In this document: piece by piece, positions 19,966-33,700 of the stretch | How positions within the stretch are numbered: the first letter of the stretch is position 1 | Layout: each line of letters opens with the position of its first letter | Assembly: GCA_963693285.1 (NCBI GenBank) | Contig: OY848930.1 | Coordinates: 620,001 to 684,000 of the forward strand | From: Xestospongia muta | Taxonomy: Eukaryota; Porifera; Demospongiae; Haplosclerida; Petrosiidae | Reading direction: 5' to 3' | DNA: 64,000 nucleotides | Notes under the pieces: generated by a model | Databases searched by the model: none | Told to the model about the DNA's origin: nothing | Seen by the model: the letters and a program-made list of their open reading frames with translations, nothing else | Translations under genes and position numbers: made by a program

Positions 19966-22858
19966 ATGTTTGCCTCCAGAGTCAACCCAACTACAGGGAA
20001 GATGGAATGGGTGGTTACTAATAAAGATTATGAATCAATGGACACAGATCTATCAGAAGAATTCTCAAGGTTAGCAAATCGACACTGAAAATAAATGATG
20101 CATCATTTTATAGATCTCAATATGGTGATATGCTCCATGATACTGAGCGAGTAAGGTCAATAATTTATTAAATAATGCAAACCATTTATTTTATTTAGAA
20201 CCAAAAATATTACCAAGGACTTCGTTGGGCTATTGACCATTTAAAATCTAAAGGGGTGGAGCCTAGGGTATTGGATATCGGAACTGGAACGGGTTTATTA
20301 TCTATGATGGCTGCTCAAAGTGGAGCCAAGAGTGTGACAGCTTGTGAGGTATAGACTCATTCCCATTCTAAGAATTTAGTTCAAGACCTTTACTATTACT
20401 TATTATGCATGAAATAAGACTGCCTTTATAACAGACCCTCAAACCAATGGTAAAAATTGCTAGACAAGCCATTGAAGATAATGGATTCCAGAATATAATT
20501 AAAGTGATACCAAAACATTCTAAAGCACTAACAATTGGACTTCCTAGTATGTATTATTTGTTAAAATGAAATGTTAGACTTTGTCTTTACAGATTGTGAT
20601 CTGACTACACAAGCTAATATTTTAGTAACAGAAATATTTGATTCAGAATTAATAGGAGAAGGAGCTATACCAACATTTTCTCATGCTACACAAGAATTAC
20701 TAGAAGTATGGAGAGAGAGAGAGAGGGAGGGAGAGGGAGAGAGGATTGAAGTCATTTACTCTCTTGTTTTGTAGAGTGGGGCTCTTGTCATACCATCTGA
20801 AGCACATGTATATGCTCAATTAATTCAGAGTGAGTTTCTCTGGAGATCTCAGTGTTTAGATCCTTCACAAGTAAATAGAGAAAGGAGCTGTGATCATTAA
20901 TTTATTGTGTATTGATTATTACATAGCTACCTACTGGTGTACAAGTTAACATACCTGGGTCCTGGAAACAGTGTCCAGGCCCTGCATCACTTTGGGACTT
21001 GCATTTAGAAGAGGTTCAAGTACCAGATCAACTTGTTCACTTATCAGAACCTCATCTTGTAGCTAAGTACATAAAACAAGTTTAAATAACCAGTTATACT
21101 AGTTTCTAATTATCCGCTCTTAGATTCAACTTTTCTGATCCTTCCCTTCCAAAAAATTATAAATTCAAACCAGTCACTATATTGCCAACAACATCTGGAC
21201 TATGTCATGGGATAGCCATATGGTGGACCATTACCATGGCACCCGGAGTAGTACTAAGTATGTCACCATGGCAACCAAATGGACAATGGCGAGATCATTG
21301 GTTGCCATGTGTACAGCTCATTTCTGAACCTTTTTCAATACAGAAAGGTAATTAACTATAATAATATTCACGAGTGTTTAACGTGGTATACAGCTGTTCC
21401 TATTGAGATTCAGGCAATAAATGACGAGTATACATTATGGACAGTTCTACAACAAGGGTAAGAATTGAACTTGTAATTTTTTCGGATCTGTTAAAAGTAC
21501 CTTTGACATTATTTCTTAGAGAGTATCATAATAATATTGTCCATTTCATATTATCCTATAGCAATACGACATTATCTTGTAATCGCCCAGTCTGTACATG
21601 TGGTATTCATTTGGCTTGGAGTAGAAGTCGACTGAGAATGATGAACGATAATGGACGCAATACTAAGTTAATGGAGGCCTTAACTAAAGTACACTATGCT
21701 ATGCTTAATATTATGATGTCATTATGATGTCATCCTTAGATATTGCCATCTAAATCCATTGTACTCTGTGTAAGTGATGGATCATTACTACCAATTATGT
21801 GTGTTCAACAAAATGTCACTGCACTAAAGAAGGTGGCGGCACATTAAATGTTTTAATTATTAATTATTGTAAGTTTTCAGATTTTTACTGTTGAAAGTAA
21901 TTCACACTCAGCAAAGAGTATAAAAGAGGTAAATTCAATTTTTTATGATAAAGGTGTAATTTTTTAAATATCTCTATAGCTTTTTAGCTCCAGCTGTTTA
22001 AAAGATACTATTAAACTATTGACTACCACATCAACTGATCTCACATTAAATGAACTAGACAATTGTCATATTGATGCTTTGTTAGCTGAACCATTCTTTA
22101 TTTCAACAACACTACCTTGGCATAACCTGTTTTTCTGGTATGTCCGGACAAAGTTGATTCACATTCTCTCACCTAATGCCGTTATCATGCCTTGTAAAGC
22201 TTATTTGAAAGCCATTGCAGGTTAGAAGGAGCACAGATATAATCCTAAGATGTTATTTTAATTTAGTGTCATTTGACAATTTGCATTATCTCAAGGCACC
22301 AGTAGGGATCGTTGAAGGATTTGATATCACTGCATATGATAAAGCTGTAAGTCTATGTTTGTACTATTTATTATGTATTACAAGTATATTAATGACCTTT
22401 TAGGTTGCTAAATGTCATTGTAATTCTCCTCCTAAAGCACTACCTCCAGAAGATTACTCTCTTTGGGAATATCCTTGCTATCCATTAAGTGGGGTCCAGA
22501 CACTAATGAAATTTGACTTCACTTGTCCAGTCCCTTTACAGACAGTACTTGAAACCAAAGGAAGGTATGAAAGATACTTCATATGACATTCTCTCTCTTT
22601 CTTTCTAGTTGGTCATTGACCTTCTCAGGTCCTTGTCATGGTATTGTTCTGTGGATGGAGTACCAACTCACAACAGACAATGACCATGATCTTCTCTCTG
22701 AGGGTCTCTTACAGGAACCAAAGGAGAGAAATAAATTAGTCTGGTCTACATGTCACAATCAAGCAGTCTGTTTCTTTATGGACTATCAAAGACATGGCAT
22801 TTACTATGAAGTCAAACTTGATACCACTAGCGGTAACATGGAATTTGATTTTAGGTAG
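19966..22858 (+). CDS. PRMT7: Protein arginine N-methyltransferase 7
   Basis: Sixteen exons, 679 residues, all GT-AG and phase-consistent: 19966-20069, 20114-20150, 20199-20348, 20435-20546, 20593-20705, 20775-20870, 20927-21066, 21124-21347, 21394-21457, 21562-21688, 21740-21832, 21881-21928, 21980-22220, 22267-22346, 22404-22564 and 22609-22858. PRMT7 makes monomethyl-arginine using S-adenosylmethionine. Seen here: N-terminal [28 protein letters not shown], the SAM-binding [20 protein letters not shown], the double-E loop [16 protein letters not shown], and the second, degenerate methyltransferase module with [24 protein letters not shown] and [11 protein letters not shown]. Length is close to human (about 692). 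The start follows the family N-terminus directly. Part of a head-to-head pair with BOLA3. Confidence 0.96.
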
Positions 22859-23096
22859 CTGTTGCTACTATAAATAGTAACAATTATTACTAATACAAAT
22901 CTATAAATAGTAAGTAAAAAGATGACCCACTTTTTGTAGTTTTTACAATAGTCATAGTTACTAAAAATAGAACACTTAGCATTACTATTTTTAACTCAGG
23001 TTAAATGATCATTTCTATCAAAAACTCACCAAATGACTACATGATATTAAAATATGATGATAATAGTTGAAATATCCAGAGAAGTATGGATCATTG

Positions 23097-25107
23097 TCAT
23101 GTTCTTTGTTTTCTTTGTGCTACCCAGTTTAAATACACAGTCCTTTTAAAAAGAAAATTCTAGAATTAATAACATTGATTTAATGCACTATTAATCTGGT
23201 ACCAATGCTAAATATAGTAACAATACTGATGTGAAATGTACCAATGCTAAATATAGTAACAATACTGACCTGCAATACTTTACAACACATTCATTTGAAC
23301 AATATAGCAATCCACGTTCTTCATTAGGTACAGTCATATTGTAACATCCACTGGCTACACACATTCCTTCTAATTTCTCCCTCGTCTCCATTTCCTCTAA
23401 ATCCTTACTAGCTTTACGTTTTAATGGAGATTTAGGAACTTCTGGTCTCTCTTGAGGAGAGGGTCCCACTGAACTATGACTAGTTGTAGTCATGGAGTCT
23501 TCATTGGGTTTTGTGACATCACCTTTTTGTTGTTTAGAGTTGAACTCTAACTTTAACTGTTCGTGTCTTTCGTAGTATTTCTGATATAGGACAGTTATAT
23601 ATTAGAACATTATGTGTGTAATAAATGCACCTGTTTACCAACTTGACCTAGTTTGTTCCACATAGAGGAGACAATTTTGGATGCTTCTGAAAAAGACAAC
23701 TGTGAGAGAGAGAGCGAGTATACAAACTTCTTCACAATCTAGATACTAACATTGGAGTGTTCCTCTTGTACCGATGGGTAAACTTCACTGAAATAAAGAT
23801 TAAATGGAGTAGGTGTTCTAAAGGATATAAACAGCACATCAATCACTTAGTCACCAATGGTGAGCATACCTCTTTGTGTCAGATTCCTTTTTCTTCTTTG
23901 CAGTGTTTGCAGCAGCTGGTTGTAAAGAATCTACTGAGGCAGCACCTTCAGACTATATGGGGAAAGACATTTTATTAGATTGCCTTACAAATACAACTAG
24001 TTAATGTTCATAAGTACATTGTATTTCGTGACCTGTTCAACAGCAGTGTTAGTAGCGGTAGTGTCAGAAATGCTATGAGAAGTTGTAGAAGTTGGCGGTA
24101 ATACCATACTACTATTAGATATGAGGTTCTTTAACTGCTGAGTCAGCAATGTACTGACGATGGACTGTTGTTGTTCAAGTGACAAATTGGGACTGATTTG
24201 GATGTTTTGTTGCCGTAGTATCTCGTTGACTTGAGATTGTAATTGTTTGATTTGAGCTGCTGTAAAATTGATTGGAGAGGTCACCGTGGAGAGAGAAGAG
24301 GTTGAAACATTGTCAGTGCTTGATACAGTAGGAGTAAGTGTGTTAGTTAAAGGGGTGGGGTTGAGAGAAGTTAGACCTGATGATGGAACAGTAGTGTTGC
24401 CTCTTGAATTGACATCTGGTGTCTTCACTGTACTTGGGGTTATTGAAGAATGGGCGGAGTCTTGCAATGGCTAGTAATTAAAGACTTGACATAATTAGGT
24501 ACAAATGATTAAGGGGCTTGCATGATAATACCACCTCTTTAAATTTAAACAGTAACCTCTCAATTTTAAATCAAAATACAAAAATATGTACAAGTAGTAC
24601 TGATTTATAATACCATACCTTCAGGTGAGATTTGAAGGGTAAACTTCTTTAATATAATTATTAACCCTTTCATACCTGTTGTGATAATGTAGATATTGGT
24701 GAGATCTGTTTTGATTTCTGCGCCAAAATCTGTTGAATAGCAATATAGTTCACTGAGTTACTCGTAACCAGGAAGTTAACTTGTTCGTTGCTAAGGCAAT
24801 CTAGAGCTTTAGGAGCAATCTCCATTTCCTCAGAGTCACCAACTTGTGTGTTTGATAAAGTTCGACTGTGCATTTTAAGTAAAGATATGAATACAGTCTC
24901 AAGTGTATCATGGCCGTAGGCAAGAGGTAACAAGACATGGGCGGAGTCAAGTGGTTGAGAGGGTGTGGTCTCCATGGGTTCTTCATTTTGTTCAGTAGAG
25001 GGCTATTTATCAATGAATATTGTAAGGGGGTTAATAATTTAAATAGTTAGTACCTTAGCATAGCTGTGTTCCTGCAGTAAAAACGGTACTTGTTTATTCT
25101 CTTCCAT
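23097..25107 (-). CDS. TOX-family HMG-box protein (TOX4-like)
   Basis: Eight exons right to left: 25054-25107, 24676-25002, 24033-24470, 23870-23952, 23747-23817, 23631-23686, 23270-23580 and 23097-23142, 461 residues. The centre holds a basic KKKKESDTKR stretch and one HMG box (RTPTPFNLYFSEVYPSV, then ASKIVSSMWNKLGQVGKQKY). The C-terminus CVASGC..., LLYCSNECVVKYCRTVYLNWV matches the C-terminal cysteine motif of TOX3/TOX4 (YCSNECVVKHCRDVFLAWV). Upstream is a Ser/Thr/Gln-rich low-complexity region. Vertebrate TOX4 is a chromatin protein of the PNUTS-PP1 complex. The exon 5 donor (GTATCT at 23746) was chosen by phase, which makes that junction slightly uncertain. The start codon is 103 bp from that of UBE2Q. 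Confidence 0.85.
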
Positions 25108-25210
25108 CCTGTGCCACGTGCAGCTAAGCCACACCCACTTTTTCTAGATGATACGCCTTGCGACCACACCTACTTTTTCTTGATGATACGCCTTGCGACC
25201 ACGCCTAACA
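25108..25210. promoter_or_regulatory. Putative bidirectional promoter with a duplicated element
   Basis: Contains one CACGTG (25115-25120) and a tandem duplication of about 40 bp, each copy carrying CCACACC(C/T)ACTTTTTCT and GATGATACGCCTTGCGACCA. Placed between the TOX-like and UBE2Q-like starts. Confidence 0.55.
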
Positions 25211-26727
25211 ATGGCTACTCCTGAAGATACAACTCCCATAGAAATTGCAAAGCAATGGCTGAATGACAATGTGGATGGAGCAAGTATAGACCTCGAGAAG
25301 ATCAATGAAAGACGAATTGACATAGTTGCATTTCATTGCACATTCTATATTGTTCTACCACTACAGTCCGGACAGCAATGGGTAATTAATTAAGTACTAA
25401 CTAATGAATAATTAATGATTTGAACTCTATCAGACAGTATGGAGTGATAATTCTGATACTGCTAACAAAATTTCTAACAACCTTGATTATCTTACCTCTC
25501 CAAGTCGAACTATCACAGAAATATTATCAAAAACATTTGAACTCCTAAATAAAGTACGTTTAATTACATGTAATTAATTAACAATACATGTACTGGTGTG
25601 TGTGTACCATGGAGTCACAATAATAATTTTCAAACAAATGTATTATGTCATTGATTATATACTAAAAATAGAATAATGATACTATTTATACAACACTATG
25701 TTTATAGACTGTAAGTGACAGTGAAGAAGAGGAGGAGGAGGAGGAGGAAGAGGAGGAAGAGGAAGAGGATATGTATGATGGATATTATGATATGGATGAA
25801 GATGTAGAGAAGGAAGAAGTTAAAGAGAAAGAAATGTTAGTAAACATTATCGAAAAAAAATTCTAACTTTATGTTCTCAATCTTCTATTATAATTTAAAG
25901 ATTTGATGATGATGAAATTTCTGCTGACGATTTCTTTACTGGTGATGGCAGTCCTGCAGCTGTGCATAGATTATTATCAGGTAATGTTGCCATAGTTACT
26001 GTTACTATAGTTATATAACATGTATCATTTACCCATTAACTGTCATTTAGATCTTAAAAACATGAACAAATCTGCTGGAAAGTTTGGTATCTCAGGACAT
26101 CCAAGAGGAGTATGTTCCAATGATGTCATTATGACATCATAGTTATTACTATTATTAGGATAATTTATTTATATGGGATGTTGAACTTTTTGATTTTGAT
26201 CCAAAATCTCTTCTTTACAAAGACTTAGAAGCTTATGCCAAAAGACATAACAGAAAAGTTAGTAACAATGGTCATGTGATATATCATGTGACATTCATGT
26301 GATATAGCCAGTAGTAGACTTAGAAATGAAGTTTCCAAAAGACTATCCAATGACTCCTCCTTTTGTTAGAGTACTTAGACCGAAGTTTCAATTCCTTACA
26401 GGTAGGAAGGACTTGTTACCCTTTGGAATTATGGATGTATCACGTGATTGTCATATGTAGGTCATGTGACTATCGGTGGTAGTGTTTGTATGCAAATGCT
26501 TACAAGATCTGGATGGTCTCCTTCAAATGATATAGAGGTAAAAGGTGTGTGTGCTGTAAATTTACCTCTCTCTCTCTCTCTCTCAGAGTATTTTGATACA
26601 AGTAAGAGCAGAGATTATGTCTGATCCCAAAGCCCGACTAGATTTATACTCATGTGGAGATTATTCAGAAAGTGAAGCTAGACAAGCATTTGAGAGAATG
26701 GTTCGTCGATATGGTTGGAACCGATAA
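25211..26727 (+). CDS. Ubiquitin-conjugating enzyme E2, UBE2Q-like
   Basis: Nine exons: 25211-25381, 25434-25553, 25708-25835, 25901-25980, 26051-26109, 26159-26257, 26308-26401, 26461-26537 and 26587-26727, 322 residues. An N-terminal domain of about 100 residues is followed by a long Glu/Asp tract and then a C-terminal UBC fold: DNLFIWDVELFDFDP, DLEMKFPKDYPMTPPFVRVL, and GGSVCMQMLTRSGWSPSNDIE, where the cysteine is the predicted catalytic residue. The GGxxCMxxLT...GWSxxxxIE pattern without the usual HPN motif is typical of UBE2Q. The enzyme should transfer ubiquitin in cytosol or nucleus. The start at 25211 is the first ATG of exon 1. The final intron ends in a CT microsatellite at the acceptor. 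Confidence 0.9.
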
Positions 26728-26927
26728 ACACTGTCATCATATTATCATTTATATTTACTTTTTGTAATGTGTTTGTGTACTGACATTAGATTTTGAGTTT
26801 GTTAAAATTTTATTTTATTTTTAAACCATTTCATTTATAAATCAAACATATAAAATATGAAAACCAGTGACAGTCCCTAGCCTTTAATAAATAAAAATTA
26901 AAATTGTATGAAAAACAGTAAAATTAG

Positions 26928-27677
26928 TCACAGTTCATCTTTGACTTGATGCTAGAGAGAGAAGAGAGAGATGAAGTTAAAATGTCTTTCTAACTCACTG
27001 GACATAGCGAACAAGATTTAGTCCATTCTGGGTCATCTGTTGTTACTTCTGTCATACCTTCATGGATTTTGGGAGTCCCGTGTTGTAATTTAGCATATTC
27101 CTACAACAAAACATACAAGTCATGTGATAATCACATGATCCATACCTTTAATAGAGTAAACATGTAACAATAAAGGTGATCGGGAAGGAGGTTGTCCTTT
27201 GCAAACTGGTGAGCATTTCTGGCTATCTGTCGTGCCTGTATATAAAATATATCACATGACATTCACATGATATTCATAACAGTGAAAACTAGACTTATTA
27301 TAATATTCATACATTATCTCTTTTGATTATTATAGAAAATATTATCTAGAGCCCTGATAAAGACCTGTTACCATGGAAACAAACAACAATGATTGCAAAG
27401 AACTAGCCCTGGTAAGCATGTTCTTTTCATAAGATACTAACCTCATCATCATGCTCCATTGCCCACTGTAATTTCTCTTCAATATCAGAAATGTCCTGCT
27501 TCATTGGGACATAATGTACCCAGGGTACAAGCTGGTGGTAAAAGTGCTCGTAATACTCTGAGTCTTGTTTGAAGATTAGAGACCCACCAGCCATTAGAAA
27601 AGGAAACCGGTAAGCAGCTACTGTACCATCAATGTTTATTTGATATTTATACTAGAGAGAGAGAGGGGGAAGAAGGA

Positions 27678-27741
<64 letters not shown>

Positions 27742-30700
27742 CATTGACTACAGTCTACACACATAGCAACATATAGGGAATACAGATGGTATAGTAGACA
27801 TAAAAGCTAACAGGATAATTCATTATAGTACATAACATACACAGTGAGAATACTTACATGTGACAAGTCCCAAATATTAAAAGGTTATTAATTAAATAAC
27901 AATTTAAAATAATATTAACGTGTTATGAGAGATTGGCTATGATCTGAGAACAACAACAAATTATAAGGATGTTTCTAATACCTAACTTATGATAATAATA
28001 ATCACACCGTCCTCAGATACAGGTACATGTACATTTACGTCAATATACATGTACCTGTACATGTACAGTGCAAGGTGATACTGTTTGTGTGGAAGTTTTC
28101 TTTGCAAACAATTTAAATAAATCAATTTATTTAATTTGTCTACAATAATTTCTATCATCCATTAACACTTTGACACTAAATAATTTGGCAACAACATAAT
28201 GAACAGCTGCAAACAATACTAGTTAGACATTGTGAGCGTTACTACAACTAACAGATGGATACGATTACCTTGAAAAACTCCAAGAAAGAAATTCTATTAA
28301 CTTTCTCTCCATACAGTTCTTTGTCGTAGGGGAAAAAGAAAAATTGTGTCAATGTTACATTGAACAAGTCAGTTTGCTTTCGGTATTTTTTAACCAATTC
28401 TAGACGGACTTTATTGCTATCTCTTCCTCGAAAGAATGCCTTTGGTATACGTTCTTCCCATGGAACAGCAAACGCTTCTTGTAGCATCACCATATCAAGT
28501 GTTACCCTATTGGAAACAATAAGAGAAACAGCAATGAAAATATTGCCATTGGTAACATGTTACTATGGTTACTTTAATGCATGCTTAAACAGGAAAAAAA
28601 AGAATTTGATCCTACTTTTATTGACCAATGAATTGTGGTCATCAGTGCAAGTAGATGTGTAGGTTGGTTTGGTAATAGAAATTATTAGTTACCATAGTAA
28701 TCAATTCTTTATTGCTTATGTTATTTGGTATAGTGAGAATAGAGTTGCGTGTGTGTTCACTAGGTGCCAATTGCAACTCTAGGAATGGCATAGCTATGTA
28801 TTGTGATAGTAGTCATCTTTTGAGTTTTCCACAAATATGTCATTAGTAGGTAACTTTGAAATATAATCCTCTTTTGGTGGTAGATTCTACCAGCTGACTA
28901 GAGAATGTATAATACCTATAAATAGTCTGCTGTCATCTTAACTAGCAGTCTATCTCTGTCTATGGTAATACATTATTACTTATATGATATTGTATTTGGA
29001 AGATAATAACATCACTTGTAGTGGTTTATAGCCATTGTTGTCTAATATATACGAATTAGTGACCAGAGAAGATAACGAACAAATATAATTATATTCAGTT
29101 GGTCATGCGTGTAATCTAATGTAGTGTACTATTATTACATGTACATGTACATGTACAATTAATAAATGTACGTATTAGGTACATTTATTGTAATGTTCAC
29201 ATGTAGAGGGGTCATTTGTACTATGTAGGAGAGGACACAAATATCTGCTCCAATTTCTTTATTTATTAGAATGACAATTAATTAAACTTTATGACTTAAG
29301 GTCTGTAAGCTAAAAGGTTTAAATCCAAAATCCAATACTCCATAGTCAACTGAACACAAGCCACTAATAATAATATAGATATCATATAAATATCCTATAT
29401 ATCATATGATGTGCATGTGCTTGTCACATGATGCTCACTTGACTATTATAATAGCAATGATAGTGTATCACTACAGTTCAGTAATTATTACAAATAGAGC
29501 ATGTGCTTGTCACATGATGCTCACTTGACTATTATAATAGCAATGATAGTGATTACATTAATAGAGTATCACTACAGTTCAGTTATTATTACAAATAGAG
29601 CATGTGCTTGTCACATGATGCTCACTTGACTATTATAATAGCAATGATAGTGATTGCATTAATAGAGTATCACTACAGTTCAGTTATTATTACAAATAGA
29701 ACTTAAAATAGTCTTTGCAACAAGAACAAATAAATGACAATGGAACAAATGCCATAAATTCATAAGTTGCTATAGTCAAATGATTACCATGGCAACAGTT
29801 GTACTACATACTGACCTATCCATTGCTTGAATAGTATGACGTAGGAGATCATATTGAGGCCAGATAATATCACGAAAGTGCTCTGATCCACACCAAGAGA
29901 AAAATGGAAATGGTTTTGTGTTACTGTTGTTTCTATCCTGTGGCCAATCTGAAACTTGAACAATAAGCTCCATGTTAGGAAGCTTGGCCTAATGGAGAAA
30001 GAAAGAGATTAAAGAAGACAATTAGAGAATGATTATCTTTATAATCAAATAAAATAAACTGTACATCTACAAACTAATCAAAAGAATGCTTCATAATTTA
30101 CTAAACCACATCATAAGTAATGGCGGTTAATTGGCACTATCCAGCTGCCAATAAACATGTTGCTTCATTCATTAAGGGATATTACCTCATTGACCTTGTT
30201 TAGTAGTTTATTAATAATCACAAATTAATAACTAGTCATATATTAACTCCTACACACCAAACAGGTACAGCTGACAAAGTGAACTGTTATTTGAACTACA
30301 TCAATTGGCAACGATATTTTTAATAAATGGGAAAGGTTTGTTTGTGTATTTCAGAAAAGTTGGCATCATCATTGCTTGAAAAGTACCCCATGAGATTACA
30401 TACACATCAATAGAGGAAGCAATAAAAGTGTGCAGCTGGTATAGGCTTTGCATCATGGACTATAGGATCTACTTAGATGCTGGATTGAGTCCAAAAGAAA
30501 TCACAGCTGGAATTTATGTAGCTTATTCCATTCATAGCTTCATTCGTGTATTTAGAATTTAATTATTGACTTATTAACGAACAATTTATGAAATTTTAGT
30601 CATGAAAAGCAGCTGCAATTTCAAAGTAAAAATAACTACTCTATTTTCAATTATATATATGACCATTATAGTACTGTAGATAAAATAAAGTAAAAACCTT

Positions 30701-33700
30701 CATTATCTATAATAGTACATGCTTATCAAATATACATCATTGCAGCTGCATAACAGTAAAGACATGTGTATGACATCCTTATAACAACAACAATAATGAC
30801 ACACATACACGACACTAAGCGATTAACCATTAAAGGAGACATGATCTAAGTAAAAAGTGATAATTGAAATAAACTGGAATTCCTAAATGATGTACGATAA
30901 CTGTTACGCACACACACAATGTACATGTATAATTTATTATGTATACATGTGTATCCAATGGTTTTGGTAAATTAACAATGCATTTCTGAGAGTAGCTGGT
31001 TAGAGTGACATAAATGGGAAAAATTTCACATACAAATGCTTGTTTTGGTCAGAAACCTTTTTATGCCACTAACAACAACACTACATCTAGCAGCTGTAAT
31101 ACTATATATACGACTATATGGCATCACTTATTGAACAATCCATTGATTAGCTTTCATAGTTAATAATATAACTGGTTGGTATTAGATTATAATTAGTGGT
31201 AAGTACAACTGAATTAGTGAAGAATTCATTTGCAGCTGGAGTGTACAAACATATGAAGAAAAATATGCCATCTATGGTCCCAAACAGAAATATCGTATAT
31301 AGGTTAATAAATACTGGTTAGTTATGAGGTTTAGCAGTGTATAGTAAAGTGGGTGGTTGCTATGGAAACTATTCCTTGCAAAACATTCACTATTTGTATG
31401 AAACATTTGACATTCATTAAAAACACACACAAAAGTATAGAACTTGTTTGTTAGTTGAATGTCATAAAATTTTCAATATCTAATGGACACACTTTTTGTT
31501 ATATCCCCTTCTTTTTTAACCCTTAGTCAACAACATAGTTACTCCATAACATTTTAACACATACCACACATATCACAACCAGAGTTGACCTTATAGTTAT
31601 GAGTATATTAACCCTCTATTAAAGTAGTGTGTAAACCCAATATACATATACATCCAATGACATATACATGCTCATGTTTCCATAACGATACGTGCTTGTA
31701 CGTTATTTTAAAATGTAAAGAATTAAACACATCAATTAATTTATGACTCTTTAACAAATTGCTATCCACATTTGACCTCCAGGCTATGATAACAGTAATC
31801 CCATTACAGATAGTGTATGTTATTAAAAGAACCACTGATTACAAAACATAGTAGTAACATTGGTAGTTACTTGAGAACAGCTGCCAGAAATGTATTTTCT
31901 TTTATTCTGTAGTGAGCCAAATTTATTTATTGGAGCTGGAGATCTCAAAGACAATACCAGACACAGCGTTTTAACCCTTTGGGGATACACACCTTGTGTC
32001 ATGTTACACATTTCATGTACATTTACATGAGAATACCTGTATCAGTAAACTGTTCAGTAAACTATAGTATACAGTACTAGCAGTTTACTGAGAGTTTACT
32101 GAAATATACTGAACTGACCTTGTTGACTAAAGAGGTCAAAATGAAGTTGGACATGAAACGAAAATCAGTAATGGTGCCAAATGTCTTACTATAGATCTAT
32201 AGAAAGGAAAAAGGAAGTAAGACATTAACAAAATATTTGTTTTTTTATTTACATCAATCTATACGTCTCTTAGTTAAGGGAGGATTGACACATGCCAAGT
32301 GAGGACAAAGTTAATAAAGAAGCTAATTCACAAATAGAAACAGTGAGTCAGTGTGTATATACTCCACCTTTGACATCATAAAAACATAATTAGTTAATTA
32401 TAATTTATACTAACAGCTTCTAATAATATGAAAACAAAATAAAATATTAACCATAATAATGTAAAGAAGGTCACTCCATTACGTACGTATACATGTACAT
32501 GTCTATTATGTGCAATTACTGATGGAGATAAACTGTTAATTTACTATAGAAATTGGTAACCTAATGTGTTCACAAAATGACAGTAGTAATAATGACTGTC
32601 AATGATAGTTAATATGTAATATCTATTAACAGTTTACAGTAACTGACAATATATCTATAGTAGTGGCAGTGATATGCTTAACTACATGATTAACTTCATG
32701 ATGATGACAGACAGCAAAGCTTAAAGAATGATAACAGAAATCTTTCAATTTCTGTAAATATTATTTCCTAATATTTTAGCTGGATTTTATAATATAACAG
32801 TAGAGCGTATATGATATCTATATGTCTTTGAAGACAGGTACATAAATGTTTACAATAAACATGGTGAGGAATGTTGAATAAATTAATAATTGAACAAAAA
32901 GGAATCTCATTCAATCAATGTTCAGACAAATACACACTAATGAAGATTCCAGCTAAAATAACCACATTCCTCACTGCCTGCTAAAAAATTAATGTTGACA
33001 AACTTTGTATTTCACACTACATTTTGTACATGACATGTCATGTTTTCATGTACTTAACTTGTACTTTATGTATCTATAATACAAATAATACACCATACAA
33101 ATATGATCACATGACTCTTTGCTACAATTACTCTAATGCCATACAATAATGATCTCTTTAGTGTTGAAAGTTGAGCAATGATGCAATAAGCTATATTACC
33201 ACAATTAAGTTAAGTTGAATAATGTCTAGAGGCTAATTAACTATTATTGGGTGGCACATTGAGTGAACACAGTACAGCTGCTTATAATACAGTTATATAA
33301 ACTAAACTTTATAAATTATAGTCAATCACAACCTACACTTTTGTAGAATAAAGCTACGGAAAAGTTACATACAAATTACATACACATGCCCATTGTAATG
33401 GAACAGTTAAACTTTAGTACAGACAGCTGGTCTCCATAGTTGTCCCTCCTCTACAACTTGTTACATTTCCTACTTGTCTACTTACTAACATACCTTATTA
33501 CCGATAATAGAATAGTGTACTCCATGTGAATGAGAGAACTCCCTTGTAACCCGATTGTAAATGCCTTCTAGTTTAATGCCTTCATTTTGAAAAGGAGCTA
33601 AGTTGGCGTTGATTTGATCAAAGCTACGAGGACATTGGAAATCAGATAACCATTGGTCCAGTGTTCGATACGGACAATGACATCTATCCGTTAACACAGT

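Noticed and set aside
31608..32011. Minus-strand open frames inside a POGLUT intron
   Set aside because: Not compatible with the phases of the flanking exons and without recognisable sequence.
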